Assembly (NCBI RefSeq): GCF_032854445.1
Contig: NW_027018211.1
Location: 1 to 56,849, forward strand
DNA from: Liolophura sinensis
Lineage: Eukaryota; Mollusca; Polyplacophora; Chitonida; Chitonidae
Length of the DNA: 56,849 bases
Reading direction: 5' to 3'
A program made the position numbers and the translations under genes. The notes under the pieces were generated by a model. That model had not been told where the DNA came from. It saw only the letters and a list, made by a program, of their open reading frames with translations, and searched no databases. Positions 37,823 through 52,300 of this stretch are shown one piece after another (the stretch's first letter is position 1; each line of letters opens with the position of its first letter).

Positions 37823-39466
37823 ATGCTCATTCAATTGTCGCTACAGCCAAAAGTATTGGTCGGAGAGCAACGCGGTTTGCACCATTCGATTTCTCGTCAC
37901 AAAATACGTCGGATTAGCCTCTTACCAGCAGCATTGGAACAGTTTTTCCACTTTTGGATTTTTGCCTGGGCTTTTTGCTAATTCAATTCGGCTACATTTA
38001 CTATGTAATATCGCGACTGGTCATTACTATATTCAACTTTTGATTATAAGTTATGTGCCCTTCGGTAGCCCAGAAGACGTCAAATCTTTGGGCCAAGCCC
38101 ATTTAACTCATCCAGCAATTGTCTTACTTCTAAGTCGAAGACAAACTCAATGTCTTTATCTACATGTTGAAAAACCACACCATTTGTATATAAAAAACAC
38201 AAGGTACTTGATACAGTCTGCTGTAAAAAGTACAATTAAACACTGACCCACATCAATAAGGTGCCAAAAGATGCGCAATTGGGCCAGGCATCTCCAGCTG
38301 TTGAGAAATTGCAAATTTCCTTGGTTTCCATGGAGTAAGAGCCGTTGTTAGGCACGTGATTTTCACATAAATGCTCATTCAATTGTAGCTACAGCCATAA
38401 GTGTTGGTCGGAGAGCAACGCGGTTTGCACCATTCGATTTCTCGTCACAAAATACGTCGGATTAGCCTCTTACCAGCAGCATTGGAACAGTTTTACCACT
38501 TTTGGATTTTTGCTTGGGCTTTTTGCTAATTAAATTCGGCTACATTTACTATGTAATATCGCGACTGGTCATTACTATATTCAACTTTTGATTATAAGTT
38601 ATGTGCCCTTCGGTAGCCCAGAAGACGTCAAATCTTTGGGCCAAGCCCATTTAACTCATCCAGCAATTGTCTTACTTCTAAGTCGAAGACAAACTCAATG
38701 TCTTTATCTACATGTTGAAAAACCACACCATTTGTATATAAAAAACACAAGGTACTTGATACAGTCTGCTGTAAAAAGTACAATTAAACACTGACCCACA
38801 TCAATAAGGTGCCAAAAGATGCGCAATTGGGCCAGGCATCTCCAGCTGTTGAAAAATTGCAAATTTCCTTGGTTTCCATGGAGTAAGAGCCGTTGTTAGG
38901 CACGTGATTTTCACATAAATGCTCATTCAATTGTCGCTACAGCCAAAAGTATTGGTCGGAGAGCAACGCGGTTTGCACCATTCGATTTCTCGTCACAAAA
39001 TACGTCGGATTAGCTTCTTACCAGCAGCATTGGAACAGTTTTACCACTTTTGGATTTTTGCCTGGGCTTTTTGCTAATTAAATTCGGCTACATTTACTAT
39101 GTAATATCGCGACTGGTCATTACTATATTCAACTTTTGATTATAAGTTATGTGCCCTTCGGTAGCCCAGAAGACGTCAAATCTTTGGGCCAAGCCCATTT
39201 AACTCATCCAGCAATTGTCTTACTTCTAAGTCGAAGACAAACTCAATGTCTTTATCTACATGTTGAAAAACCACACCATTTGTATATAAAATACACAAGG
39301 TACTTGATACAGTCTGCTGTAAAAAGTACAATTAAACACTGACCCACATCAATAAGGTGCCAAAAGATGCGCAATTGGGCCAGGCATCTCCAGCTGTTGA
39401 AAAATTGCAAATTTCCTTGGTTTCCATGGAGTAAGAGCCGTTGCTGGGCACGTGATTTTCACATAA
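37823..39466 (+). repeat. P-Q-R module, copy 7
   Basis: Exact 1644-bp length. R carries AGCTTCTTA and AAATACAC and ends in CTGGG. Confidence 0.6.
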
Positions 39467-41110
39467 ATGCTCATTCAATTGTCGCTACAGCCAAAAGTAT
39501 TGGGCGGAGAGCAACGCGGTTTGCACCATTCGATTTCTCGTCACAAAATACGTCGGATTAGCCTCTTACCAGCAGCATTGGAACAGTTTTTCCACTTTTG
39601 GATTTTTGCCTGGGCTTTTTGCTAATTAAATTAGGCTACATTTACTATGTAATATCGCGACTGGTCATTACTATATTCAACTTTTGATTATAAGTTATGT
39701 GCCCTTCGGTAGCCCAGAAGACGTCAAATCTTTGGGCCAAGCCCATTTAACTCATCCAGCAATTGTCTTACTTCTAAGTCGAAGACAAACTCAATGTCTT
39801 TATCTACATGTTGAAAAACCACACCATTTGTATATAAAAAACACAAGGTACTTGATACAGTCTGCTGTAAAAAGTACAATTAAACACTGACCCACATCAA
39901 TAAGGTGCCAAAAGATGCGCAATTGGGCCAGGCATCTCCAGCTGTTGAAAAATTGCAAATTTCCTTGGTTTCCATGGAGTAAGAGCCGTTGCTGGGCACG
40001 TGATTTTCACATAAATGCTCATTCAATTGTCGCTACAGCCAAAAGTATTGGTCGGAGAGCAGCGCGGTTTGCACCATTCGATTTCTTGTCACAAAATACG
40101 TCGGATTAGCCTCTTACCAGCAGCATTGGAACAGTTTTTCCACTTTTGGATTTTTGCCTGGTCTTTTTGCTAATTAAATTCGGCTACATTTACTATGTAA
40201 TATCGCGACTGGTCATTACTATATTCAACTTTTGATTATAAGTTATGTGCCCTTCGGTAGCCCAGAAGACGTCAAATCTTTGGGCCAAGCCCATTTAACT
40301 CATCCAGCAATTGTCTTACTTCTAAGTCGAAGACAAACTCAATGTCTTTATCTACATGTTGAAAAACCACACCATTTGTATATAAAATACACAAGGTACT
40401 TGATACAGTCTGCTGTAAAAAGTACAATTAAACACTGACCCACATCAATAAGGTGCCAAAAGATGCGCAATTGGGCCAGGCATCTCCAGCTGTTGAAAAA
40501 TTGCAAATTTTCTTGGTTTCCATGGCGTAAGAGCCGTTGTTAGGCACGTGATTTTCACATAAATGCTCATTCAATTGTCGCTACAGCCAAAAGTATTGGT
40601 CGGAGAGCAACGCGGTTTGCACCATTCGATTTCTCGTCACAAAATACGTCGGATTAGCCTCTTACCAGCAGCATTGGAACAGTTTTTTCACTTTTGGATT
40701 TTTCCCTGGGCTTTTTGCTAATTCAATTCGGCTACATTTACTATGTAATATCGCGACTGGTCATTACTATATTCAACTTTTGATTATAAGTTATGTGCCC
40801 TTCGGTAGCCCAGAAGACGTCAAATCTTTGGGCCAAGCCCATTTAAATCATCCAGCAATTGTCTTACTTCTAAGTCGAAGACAAACTCAATGTCTTTATC
40901 TACATGTTGAAAAACCACACCATTTGTATATAAAAAACACAAGGTACTTGATACAGTCTGCTGTAAAAAGTACAATTAAACACTGACCCACATCAATAAG
41001 GTGCCAAAAGATGCGCAATTGGGCCAGGCATCTCCAGCTGTTGAAAAATTGCAAATTTCCTTGGTTTCCATGGAGTAAGAGCCGTTGTTAGGCACGTGAT
41101 TTTCACATAA

Positions 41111-43303
41111 ATGCTCATTCAATTGTAGCTACAGCCATAAGTGTTGGTCGGAGAGCAACGCGGTTTGCACCATTCGATTTCTCGTCACAAAATACGTCGG
41201 ATTAGCCTCTTACCAGCAGCATTGGAACAGTTTTTACCACTTTTGGATTTTTGCTTGGGCTTTTTGCTAATTAAATTCGGCTACATTTACTATGTAATAT
41301 CGCGACTGGTCATTACTATATTCAACTTTTGATTATAAGTTATGTGCCCTTCGGTAGCCCAGAAGACGTCAAATCTTTGGGCCAAGCCCATTTAACTCAT
41401 CCAGCAATTGTCTTACTTCTAAGTCGAAGACAAACTCAATGTCTTTATCTACATGTTGAAAAACCACACCATTTGTATATAAAAAACACAAGGTACTTGA
41501 TACAGTCTGCTGTAAAAAGTACAATTAAACACTGACCCACATCAATAAGGTGCCAAAAGATGCGCAATTGGGCCAGGCATCTCCAGCTGTTGAAAAATTG
41601 CAAATTTCCTTGGTTTCCATGGAGTAAGAGCCGTTGCTGGGCACGTGATTTTCACATAAATGCTCATTCAATTGTCGCTACAGCCAAAAGTATTGGGCGG
41701 AGAGCAACGCGGTTTGCACCATTCGATTTCTCGTCACAAAATACGTCGGATTAGCTTCTTACCAGCAGCATTGGAACAGTTTTTCCACTTTTGGATTTTT
41801 GCCTGGGCTTTTTGCTAATTAAATTAGGCTACATTTACTATGTAATATCGCGACTGGTCATTACTATATTCAACTTTTGATTATAAGTTATGTGCCCTTC
41901 GGTAGCCCAGAAGACGTCAAATCTTTGGGCCAAGCCCATTTAACTCATCCAGCAATTGTCTTACTTCTAAGTCGAAGACAAACTCAATGTCTTTATCTAC
42001 ATGTTGAAAACCACACCATTTGTATATAAAAAACACAAGGTACTTGATACAGTCTGCTGTAAAAAGTACAATTAAACACTGACCCACATCAATAAGGTGC
42101 CAAAAGATGCGCAATTGGGCCAGGCATCTCCAGCTGTTGAAAAATTGCAAATTTCCTTGGTTTCCATGGAGTAAGAGCCGTTGTTAGGCACGTGATTTTC
42201 ACATAAATGCTCATTCAATTGTCGCTACAGCCAAAAGTATTGGTCGGAGAGCAGCGCGGTTTGCACCATTCGATTTCGCGTCACAAATTACGTCGGATTA
42301 GCCTCTTACCAGCAGCATTGGAACAGTTTTTCCACTTTTGGATTTTTGCTTGGGCTTTTTGCTAATTCAATTCGGCTACCATTTACTATGTAATATCGCG
42401 ACTGGTCATTACTATATTCAACTTTTGATTATAAGTTATGTGCCCTTCGGTAGCCCAGAAGACGTCAAATCTTTGGGCAAGCCCATTTAACTCATCCAGC
42501 AATTGTCTTACTTCTAAGTCGAAGACAAACTCAATGTCTTTATCTACATGTTGAAAAACCACACCATTTGTATATAAAAAACACAAGGTACTTGATACAG
42601 TCCTGCTGTAAAAAGTACAATTAAACACTGACCCACATCAATAAGGTGCCAAAAGATGCGCAATTGGGCCAGGCATCTCCAGCTGTTGAAAAATTGCAAA
42701 TTTCCTTGGTTTCCATGGAGTAAGAGCCGTTGTTAGGCACGTGATTTTCACATAAATGCTCATTCAATTGTCGCTACAGCCAAAAGTATTGGTCGGAGAG
42801 CAGCGCGGTTTGCACCATTCGATTTCTCGTCACAAAATACGTCGGATTAGCCTCTTACCAGCAGCATTGGAACAGTTTTTCCACTTTTGGATTTTTGCCT
42901 GGTCTTTTTGCTAATTAAATTCGGCTACATTTACTATGTAATATCGCGACTGGTCATTACTATATTCAACTTTTGATTATAAGTTATGTGCCCTTCGGTA
43001 GCCCAGAAGACGTCAAATCTTTGGGCCAAGCCCATTTAACTCATCCAGCAATTGTCTTACTTCTAAGTCGAAGACAAACTCAATGTCTTTATCTACATGT
43101 TGAAAAACCACACCATTTGTATATAAAAAACACAAGGTACTTGATACAGTCTGCTGTAAAAAGTACAATTAAACACTGACCCACATCAATAAGGTGCCAA
43201 AAGATGCGCAATTGGGCCAGGCATCTCCAGCTGTTGAAAAATTGCAAATTTCCTTGGTTTCCATGGAGTAAGAGCCGTTGTTAGGCACGTGATTTTCACA
43301 TAA
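41111..43303 (+). repeat. Dispersed four-unit block, copy 2
   Basis: It matches copy 1 unit by unit, including CACAAATTACG (42282) and the combined TGGGCGG plus AGCTTCTTA unit at 41660. It differs by one-base indels at 41233, 42007, 42378, 42477 and 42602, and in the last unit by TTAGG in place of CTGGG. Confidence 0.7.
42000..42620. other. Indel-rich zone C
   Basis: Four one-base indels lie within about 600 bases: TTGAAAACCAC (42007), GGCTACCATTT (42378), GGGCAAGCCC (42477) and GTCCTGCTG (42602). The last two occur together in the first unit of the window as well. Confidence 0.6.
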
Positions 43304-43851
43304 ATGCTCATTCAATTGTCGCTACAGCCAAAAGTATTGGTCGGAGAGCAACGCGGTTTGCACCATTCGATTTCTCGTCACAAAATACGTCGGATTAGCT
43401 TCTTACCAGCAGCATTGGAACAGTTTTACCACTTTTGGATTTTTGCCTGGGCTTTTTGCTAATTAAATTCGGCTACATTTACTATGTAATATCGCGACTG
43501 GTCATTACTATATTCAACTTTTGATTATAAGTTATGTGCCCTTCGGTAGCCCAGAAGACGTCAAATCTTTGGGCCAAGCCCATTTAACTCATCCAGCAAT
43601 TGTCTTACTTCTAAGTCGAAGACAAACTCAATGTCTTTATCTACATGTTGAAAAACCACACCATTTGTATATAAAAAACACAAGGTACTTGATACAGTCT
43701 GCTGTAAAAAGTACAATTAAACACTGACCCACATCAATAAGGTGCCAAAAGATGCGCAATTGGGCCAGGCATCTCCAGCTGTTGAGAAATTGCAAATTTC
43801 CTTGGTTTCCATGGAGTAAGAGCCGTTGTTAGGCACGTGATTTTCACATAA

Positions 43852-45495
43852 ATGCTCATTCAATTGTAGCTACAGCCATAAGTGTTGGTCGGAGAGCAAC
43901 GCGGTTTGCACCATTCGATTTCTCGTCACAAAATACGTCGGATTAGCCTCTTACCAGCAGCATTGGAACAGTTTTTCCACTTTTGGATTTTTGCCTGGGC
44001 TTTTTGCTAATTCAATTCGGCTACATTTACTATGTAATATCGCGACTGGTCATTACTATATTCAACTTTTGATTATAAGTTATGTGCCCTTCGGTAGCCC
44101 AGAAGACGTCAAATCTTTGGGCCAAGCCCATTTAACTCATCCAGCAATTGTCTTACTTCTAAGTCGAAGACAATCTCAATGTCTTTATCTACATGTTGAA
44201 AAACCACACCATTTGTATATAAAAAACACAAGGTACTTGATACAGTCTGCTGTAAAAAGTACAATTAAACACTGACCCACATCAATAAGGTGCCAAAAGA
44301 TGCGCAATTGGGCCAGGCATCTCCAGCTGTTGAGAAATTGCAAATTTCCTTGGTTTCCATGGAGTAAGAGCCGTTGTTAGGCACGTGATTTTCACATAAA
44401 TGCTCATTCAATTGTAGCTACAGCCATAAGTGTTGGTCGGAGAGCAACGCGGTTTGCACCATTCGATTTCTCGTCACAAAATACGTCGGATTAGCCTCTT
44501 ACCAGCAGCATTGGAACAGTTTTACCACTTTTGGATTTTTGCTTGGGCTTTTTGCTAATTAAATTCGGCTACATTTACTATGTAATATCGCGACTGGTCA
44601 TTACTATATTCAACTTTTGATTATAAGTTATGTGCCCTTCGGTAGCCCAGAAGACGTCAAATCTTTGGGCCAAGTCCATTTAACTCATCCAGCAATTGTC
44701 TTACTTCTAAGTCGAAGACAAACTCAATGTCTTTATCTACATGTTGAAAAACCACACCATTTGTATATAAAAAACACAAGGTACTTGATACAGTCTGCTG
44801 TAAAAAGTACAATTAAACACTGACCCACATCAATAAGGTGCCAAAAGATGCGCAATTGGGCCAGGCATCTCCAGCTGTTGAAAAATTGCAAATTTCCTTG
44901 GTTTCCATGGAGTAAGAGCCGTTGTTAGGCACGTGATTTTCACATAAATGCTCATTCAATTGTCGCTACAGCCAAAAGTATTGGTCGGAGAGCAACGCGG
45001 TTTGCAACCATTCGATTTCTCGTCACAAAATACGTCGGATTAGCTTCTTACCAGCAGCATTGGAACAGTTTTACCACTTTTGGATTTTTGCCTGGGCTTT
45101 TTGCTAATTAAATTCGGCTACATTTACTATGTAATATCGCGACTGGTCATTACTATATTCAACTTTTGATTATAAGTATGTGCCCTTCGGTAGCCCAGAA
45201 GACGTCAAATCTTTGGGCCAAGCCCATTTAACTCATCCAGCAATTGTCTTACTTCTAAGTCGAAGACAAACTCAATGTCTTTATCTACATGTTGAAAAAC
45301 CACACCATTTGTATATAAAAAACACAAGGTACTTGATACAGTCTGCTGTAAAAAGTACAATTAAACACTGACCCACATCAATAAGGTGCCAAAAGATGCG
45401 CAATTGGGCCAGGCATCTCCAGCTGTTGAAAAATTGCAAATTTTCTTGGTTTCCATGGCGTAAGAGCCGTTGTTAGGCACGTGATTTTCACATAA
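43852..45495 (+). repeat. P-Q-R module, copy 8
   Basis: P has the TAG...ATAAGTG form, Q has GCCAAGTCC, and R has AGCTTCTTA with GGCGTAAG. R contains several one-base indels (GCAACCATT, TAAGTATG, TTGTGTCGC) at the start of the long indel-rich zone. Confidence 0.55.
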
Positions 45496-48400
45496 ATGCT
45501 CATTCAATTGTGTCGCTACAGCCAAAAGTATTGGTCGGAGAGCAACGCGGTTTGCACCATTCGATTTCTCGTCACAAAATACGTCGGATTAGCCTCTTAC
45601 CAGCAGCATTGGAACAGTTTTTCCACTTTTGGATTTTTGCCTGGGCTTTTTGCTAATTAAATTCGGCTACATTTACTATGTAATATCGCGACTGGTCATT
45701 ACTATATTCAACTTTTGATTATAAGTTATGTGCCCTTCGGTAGCCCAGAAGACGTCAAATCTTTGGGCCAAGCCCATTTAAATCATCCAGCAATTGTCTT
45801 ACTTCTAAGTCGAAGACAAACTCAATGTCTTTATCTACATGTTGAAAAACCACACCATTTGTATATAAAAAACACAAGGTACTTGATACAGTCTGCTGTA
45901 AAAAGTACAATTAAACACTGACCCACATCAATAAGGTGCCAAAAGATGCGCAATTGGGCCAGGCATCTCCAGCTGTTGAAAAATTGCAAATTTCCTTGGT
46001 TTCCATGGAGTAAGAGCCGTTGTTAGGCACGTGATTTTCACATAAATGCTCATTCAATTGTAGCTACAGCCATAAGTGTTGGTCGGAGAGCAACGCGGTT
46101 TGCACCATTCGATTTCTCGTCACAAAATACGTCGGATTAGCCTCTTACCAGCAGCATTGGAACAGTTTTACCACTTTTGGATTTTTGCTTGGGCTTTTTG
46201 CTAATTAAATTCGGCTACATTTACTATGTAATATCGCGACTGGTCATTACTATATTCAACTTTTGATTATAAGTTATGTGCCCTTCGGTAGCCCAGAAGA
46301 CGTCAAATCTTTGGGCCAAGCCCATTTAACTCATCCAGCAATTGTCTTACTTCTAAGTCGAAGACAAACTCAATGTCTTTATCTACATGTATGAAAAACC
46401 ACACCATTTTGTATATAAAAAACACAAGGTACTTGATACAGTCTGCTGTAAAAAGTACAATTAAACACTGACCCACATCAATAAGGTGCCAAAAGATGCG
46501 CAATTGGGCCAGGCATCTCCAGCTGTTGAAAAATTGCAAATTTCCTTGGTTTCCATGGAGTAAGAGCCGTTGCTGGGCACGTGATTTTCACATAAATGCT
46601 CATTCAATTGTCGCTACAGCCAAAAGTATTGGGGCGGAGAGCAACGCGGTTTGCACCATTCGATTTCTCGTCACAAAATACGTCGGATTAGCCTCTTACC
46701 AGCAGCATTGGAACAGTTTTTTCCACTTTTGGATTTTTGCCTGGGCTTTTTGCTAATTAAATTAGGCTACATTTACTATGTAATATCGCGACTGGTCATT
46801 ACTATATTCAACTTTTGATTATAAGTTATGTGCCCTTCGGTAGCCCAGAAGACGTCAAATCTTTGGGCCAAGCCCATTTAAATCATCCAGCAATTGTCTT
46901 ACTTCTAAGTCGAAGACAAACTCAATGTCTTTATCTACATGTTGAAAAACCACACCATTTGTATATAAAAAACACAAGGTACTTGATACAGTCTGCTGTA
47001 AAAAGTACAATTAAACACTGACCCACATCAATAAGGTGCCAAAAGATGCGCAATTGGGCCAGGCATCTCCAGCTGTTGAAAATTGCAAATTTCCTTGGTT
47101 TCCATGGAGTAAGAGCCGTTGTTAGGCACGTGATTTTCACATAAATGCTCATTCAATTGTAGCTACAGCCATAAGTGTTGGTCGGAGAGCAACGCGGTTT
47201 GCACCATTCGATTTCTCGTCACAAAATACGTCGGATTAGCCTAGCCTCTTACCAGCAGCATTGGAACAGTTTTACCACTTTTGGATTTTTGCTTGGGCTT
47301 TTTGCTAATTAAATTCGGCTACATTTACTATGTAATATCGCGACTGGTCATTACTATATTCAACTTTTGATTATAAGTTATGTGCCCTTCGGTAGCCCAG
47401 AAGACGTCAAATCTTTGGGCCAAGCCCATTTAACTCATCCAGCAATTGTCCTTACTTCTAAGTCGAAGACAAACTCAATGTCTTTATCTACATGTTGAAA
47501 AACCACACCATTTGTATATAAAAAACACAAGGTACTTGATACAGTCTGCTGTAAAAAGTACAATTAAACACTGACCCACATCAATAAGTGCCAAAAGATG
47601 CGCAATTGGGCCAGGCATCTCCAGCTGTTGAAAAATTGCAAATTTCCTTGGTTCCATGGAGTAAGAGCCGTTGTTAGGCACGTGATTTTCACATAAAAGC
47701 TCATTCAATTGTCGCTACAGCCAAAAGTATTGGTCGGAGAGCAGCGCGGTTGCACCATTCGATTTCGCGTCACAAAATACGTCGGATTAGCCTCTTACCA
47801 GCAGCATTGGAACAGTTTTTCCACTTTTGGATTTTTGCTTGGGCTTTTTGCTAATTCAATTCGGCTACATTTACTATGTAATATCGCGACTGGTCATTAC
47901 TATATTCAACTTTTGATTATAAGTTATGTGCCCTTCGGTAGCCCAGAAGACGTCAAATCTTTGGGCCAAGCCCATTTAACTCATCCAGCAATTGTCTTAC
48001 TTCTAAGTCGAAGACAAACTCAATGTCTTTATCTACATGTTGAAAAACCACACCATTTGTATATAAAAAACACAAGGTACTTGATACAGTCTGCTGTAAA
48101 AGTACAATTAAACACTGACCCACATCAATAAGGTGCCAAAAGATGCGCAATTGGGCCAGGCATCTCCAGCTGTTGAAAAATTGCAAATTTCCTTGGTTTC
48201 CGCGGAGTAAGAGCCGTTGCTGGGCACGTGATTTTCACATAAATGCTCATTCATTGTCGCTACAGCCAAAAGTATTGGTCGGAGAGCAACGCGGTTTGCA
48301 CCATTCGATTTCTTGTCACAAAATACGGCGGATTAGCCTCTTACCAGCAGCATTGGAACAGTTTTTCCACTTTTGGATTTTTGCCTGGTCTTTTTGCTAA

Positions 48401-49337
48401 TTAAATTCGGCTACATTTACTATGTAATATCGCGACTGGTCATTACTATATTCAACTTTTGATTATAAGTTATGTGCCCTTCGGTAGCCAGAAGACGTCA
48501 AATCTTTGGGCCAAGCCCATTTAACTCATCCAGCAATTGTCTTACTTCTAAGTCGAAGACAAACTCAATGTCTTTATCTACATGTTGAAAAACCACACCA
48601 TTTGTATATAAAAAAACACAAGGTACTTGATACAGTCTGCTGGTAAAAAGTACAATTAAACACTGACCCACATCAATAAGGTGCCAAAAGATGCGCAATT
48701 GGGCCAGGCATCTCCAGCTGTTGAGAAATTGCAAATTTCCTTGTTTCCATGGAGTAAGAGCCGTTGTTAGGCACGTGATTTTCACATAAATGCTCATTCA
48801 ATTGTAGCTACAGCCATAAGTGTTGGTCGGAGAGCAACGCGGTTTGCACCATTCGATTTCTCGTCACAAAATACGTCGGATTAGCCTCTTACCAGCAGCA
48901 TTGGAACAGTTTTACCACTTTTGGATTTTTGCTTGGGCTTTTTGCTAATTAAATTCGGCTACATTTACTATGTATATCGCGACTGGTCATTACTATATTC
49001 AACTTTTGATTATAAGTTATGTGCCCTTCGGTAGCCCAGAAGACGTCAAATCTTTGGGCCAAGCCCAATTTAACTCATCCAGCATTGTCTTACTTCTAAG
49101 TCGAAGACAAACTCAATGTCTTTATCTACATGTTGAAAAACCACACCATTTGTATATAAAAAACACAAGGTACTTGATACAGTCTGCTGTAAAAAGTACA
49201 ATTAAACACTTGACCCACATCAATAAGGTGCCAAAAGATGCGCAATTGGGCCAGGCATCTCCAGCTGTTGAAAAATTGCAAATTTCCTTGGTTTCCATGG
49301 AGTAAGAGCCGTTGTTAGGCACGTGATTTTCACATAA
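45496..49337 (+). repeat. 7-unit higher-order repeat, copy A
   Basis: Seven units whose haplotype series is repeated immediately downstream. Rare markers are AAATC at 45780 and 46880, a six-T run at 46717-46722, CCGCGGAG at 48200 and TACGGCGG at 48324, all of which have partners about 3.84 kb later. The ordered haplotypes are: TTTTTCC with AATTAAATTCGG and AAATC; Q-like with CTGGG; TGGGCGG with AATTAAATTAGG; Q-like with TTAGG; GCAGCGC with TTCGCGTC; TTCTTGTC with GCCTGGTC; Q-like. Confidence 0.85.
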
Positions 49338-52300
49338 ATGCTCATTCAATTGTCGCTACAGCCATAAGTGTTGGTCGGAGAGCAACGCGGTTTGCACCAT
49401 TCGATTTCTCGTCACAAAATACGTCGGATTAGCCCTCTTACCAGCAGCATTGGAACAGTTTTTCCACTTTTGGATTTTTGCCTGGGCTTTTTGCTAATTA
49501 AATTCGGCTACATTTACTATGTAATATCGCGACTGGTCATTACTATATTCAACTTTTGATTATAAGTTATGTGCCCTTCGGTAGCCCAGAAGACGTCAAA
49601 TCTTTGGGCCAAGCCCATTTAAATCATCCAGCAATTGTCTTACTTCTAAGTCGAAGACAAACTCAATGTCTTTATCTACATGTTGAAAAACCACACATTT
49701 GTATATAAAAAACACAAGGTACTTGATACAGTCTGCTGTAAAAAGTACAATTAAACACTGACCCACATCAATAAGGTGCCAAAAGATGCGCAATTGGGCC
49801 AGGCATCTCCAGCTGTTGAAAAATTGCAAATTTCCTTGGTTTCCATGGAGTAAGAGCCGTTGTTAGGCACGTGATTTTCACATAAATGCTCATTCAATTG
49901 TAGCTACAGCCATAAGTGTTGGTCGGAGAGCAACGCGGTTTGCACCATTCGATTTCTCGTCACAAAATACGTCGGATTAGCCTCTTACCAGCAGCATTGG
50001 AACAGTTTTACCACTTTTGATTTTTGCTTGGGATTTTTGCTAATTAAATTCGGCTACATTTACTATGTAATATCGCGACTGGTCATTACTATATTCAACT
50101 TTTGATTATAAGTTATGTGCCCTTCGGTAGCCCAGAAGACGTCAAATCTTTGGGCCAAGCCCATTTAACTCATCCAGCAATTGTCTTACTTCTAAGTCGA
50201 AGACAAACTCAATGTCTTTATCTACATGTTGAAAAACCACACCATTTGTATATAAAAAACACAAGGTACTTGATACAGTCTGCTGTAAAAAGTACAATTA
50301 AACACTGACCCACATCAATAAGGTGCCAAAAGATGCGCAATTGGGCCAGGCATCTCCAGCTGTTGAAAAATTGCAAATTTCCTTGGTTTCCATGGAGTAA
50401 GAGCCGTTGCTGGGCACGTGATTTTCACATAAATGCTCATTCAATTGTCGCTACAGCCAAAAGTATTGGGCGGAGAGCAACGCGGTTTGCACCATTCGAT
50501 TTCTCGTCACAAAATACGTCGGATTAGCTCTTACCAGCAGCATTGGAACAGTTTTTTCCACTTTTGGATTTTGCCTGGGCTTTTTGCTAATTAAATTAGG
50601 CTACATTTACTATGTAATATCGCGACTGGTCATTACTATATTCAACTTTTGATTATAAGTTATGTGCCCTTCGGTAGCCCAGAAGACGTCAAATCTTTGG
50701 GCCAAGCCATTTAAATCATCCAGCAATTGTCTTACTTCTAAGTCGAAGACAAACTCAATGTCTTTATCTACATGTTGAAAAACCACACCATTTGTATATA
50801 AAAAACACAAGGTACTTGATACAGTCTGCTGTAAAAAGTACAATTAAACACTGACCCACATCAATAAGGTGCCAAAAGATGCGCAATTGGGCCAGGCATC
50901 TCCAGCTGTTGAAAAATTGCAAATTTCCTTGGTTTCCATGGAGTAAGAGCCGTTGTTAGGCACGTGATTTTCACATAAATGCTCATTCAATTGTAGCTAC
51001 AGCCATAAGTGTTGGTCGGAGAGGCAACGCGGTTTGCACCATTCGATTTCTCGTCACAAAATACGTCGGATTAGCCTCTTACAGCAGCATTGGAACAGTT
51101 TTACCACTTTTGGATTTTTGCTTGGGCTTTTTGCTAATTAAATTCGGCTACATTTACTATGTAATATCGCGACTGGTCATTACTATATTCAACTTTTGAT
51201 TATAAGTTATGTGCCCTTCGGTAGCCCAGAAGACGTCAAATCTTTGGGCCAAGCCCATTTAACTCATCCAGCAATTGTCTTACTTCTAAGTCGAAGACAA
51301 ACTCAATGTCTTTATCTACATGTTGAAAAAACCACACCAATTTGTATATAAAAAACACAAGGTACTTGATACAGTCTGCTGTAAAAAAGTACAATTAAAC
51401 ACTGACCCACATCAATAAGGTGCCAAAAGATGCGCAATTGGGCCAGGCATCTCAGCTGTTGAAAAATTGCAAATTTCCTTGGTTTCCATGGAGTAAGAGC
51501 CGTTGTTAGGCACGTGATTTTCACATAAATGCTCATTCAATTGTCGCTACAGCCAAAAGTATTGGTCGGAGAGCAGCGCGGTTTGCACCATTCGATTTCG
51601 CGTCACAAAATACGTCGGATTAGCCTCTTACCAGCAGCATTGGAACAGTTTTTCCACTTTTGGATTTTTGCTTGGGCTTTTGCTAATTCAATTCGGCTAC
51701 ATTTACTATGTAATATCGCGACTGGTCATTACTATATTCAACTTTTGATTATAAGTTATGTGCCCTTCGGTAGCCCAGAAGACGTCAAATCTTTGGGCCA
51801 AGCCCATTTAACTCATCCAGCAATTGTCTTACTTCTAAGTCGAAGACAAACTCAATGTCTTTATCTACATGTTGAAAAACCACACCATTTGTATATAAAA
51901 AACACAAGGTACTTGATACAGTCTGCTGTAAAAAGTACAATTAAACACTGACCCACATCAATAAGGTGCCAAAAGATGCGCAATTGGGCCAGGCATCTCC
52001 AGCTGTTGAAAAATTGCAAATTTCCTTGGTTTCCGCGGAGTAAGAGCCGTTGCTGGGCACGTGATTTTCACATAAATGCTCATTCAATTGTCGCTACAGC
52101 CATAAATGTTGGTCGGAGAGCAACGCGGTTTGCACCATTCGATTTCTTGTCACAAAAATACGGCGGATTAGCCTCTTACCAGCAGCATTGGAACAGTTTT
52201 TCCACTCTTTGGGATTTTTTGCCTGGTCTTTTTGCTAATTAAATTCGGCTACATTTACTATGTAATATCGCGACTGGTCATTACTATATTCAACTTTTGA

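Noticed and set aside
47709-48131. Longest open frames of ~137-140 codons (8782-9195, 47709-48131, 51529-51951)
   Set aside because: They exist only where a one-base indel or a TTCGCGTC-type unit joins frames that are separate in normal units. They are likely artefacts of local indels.
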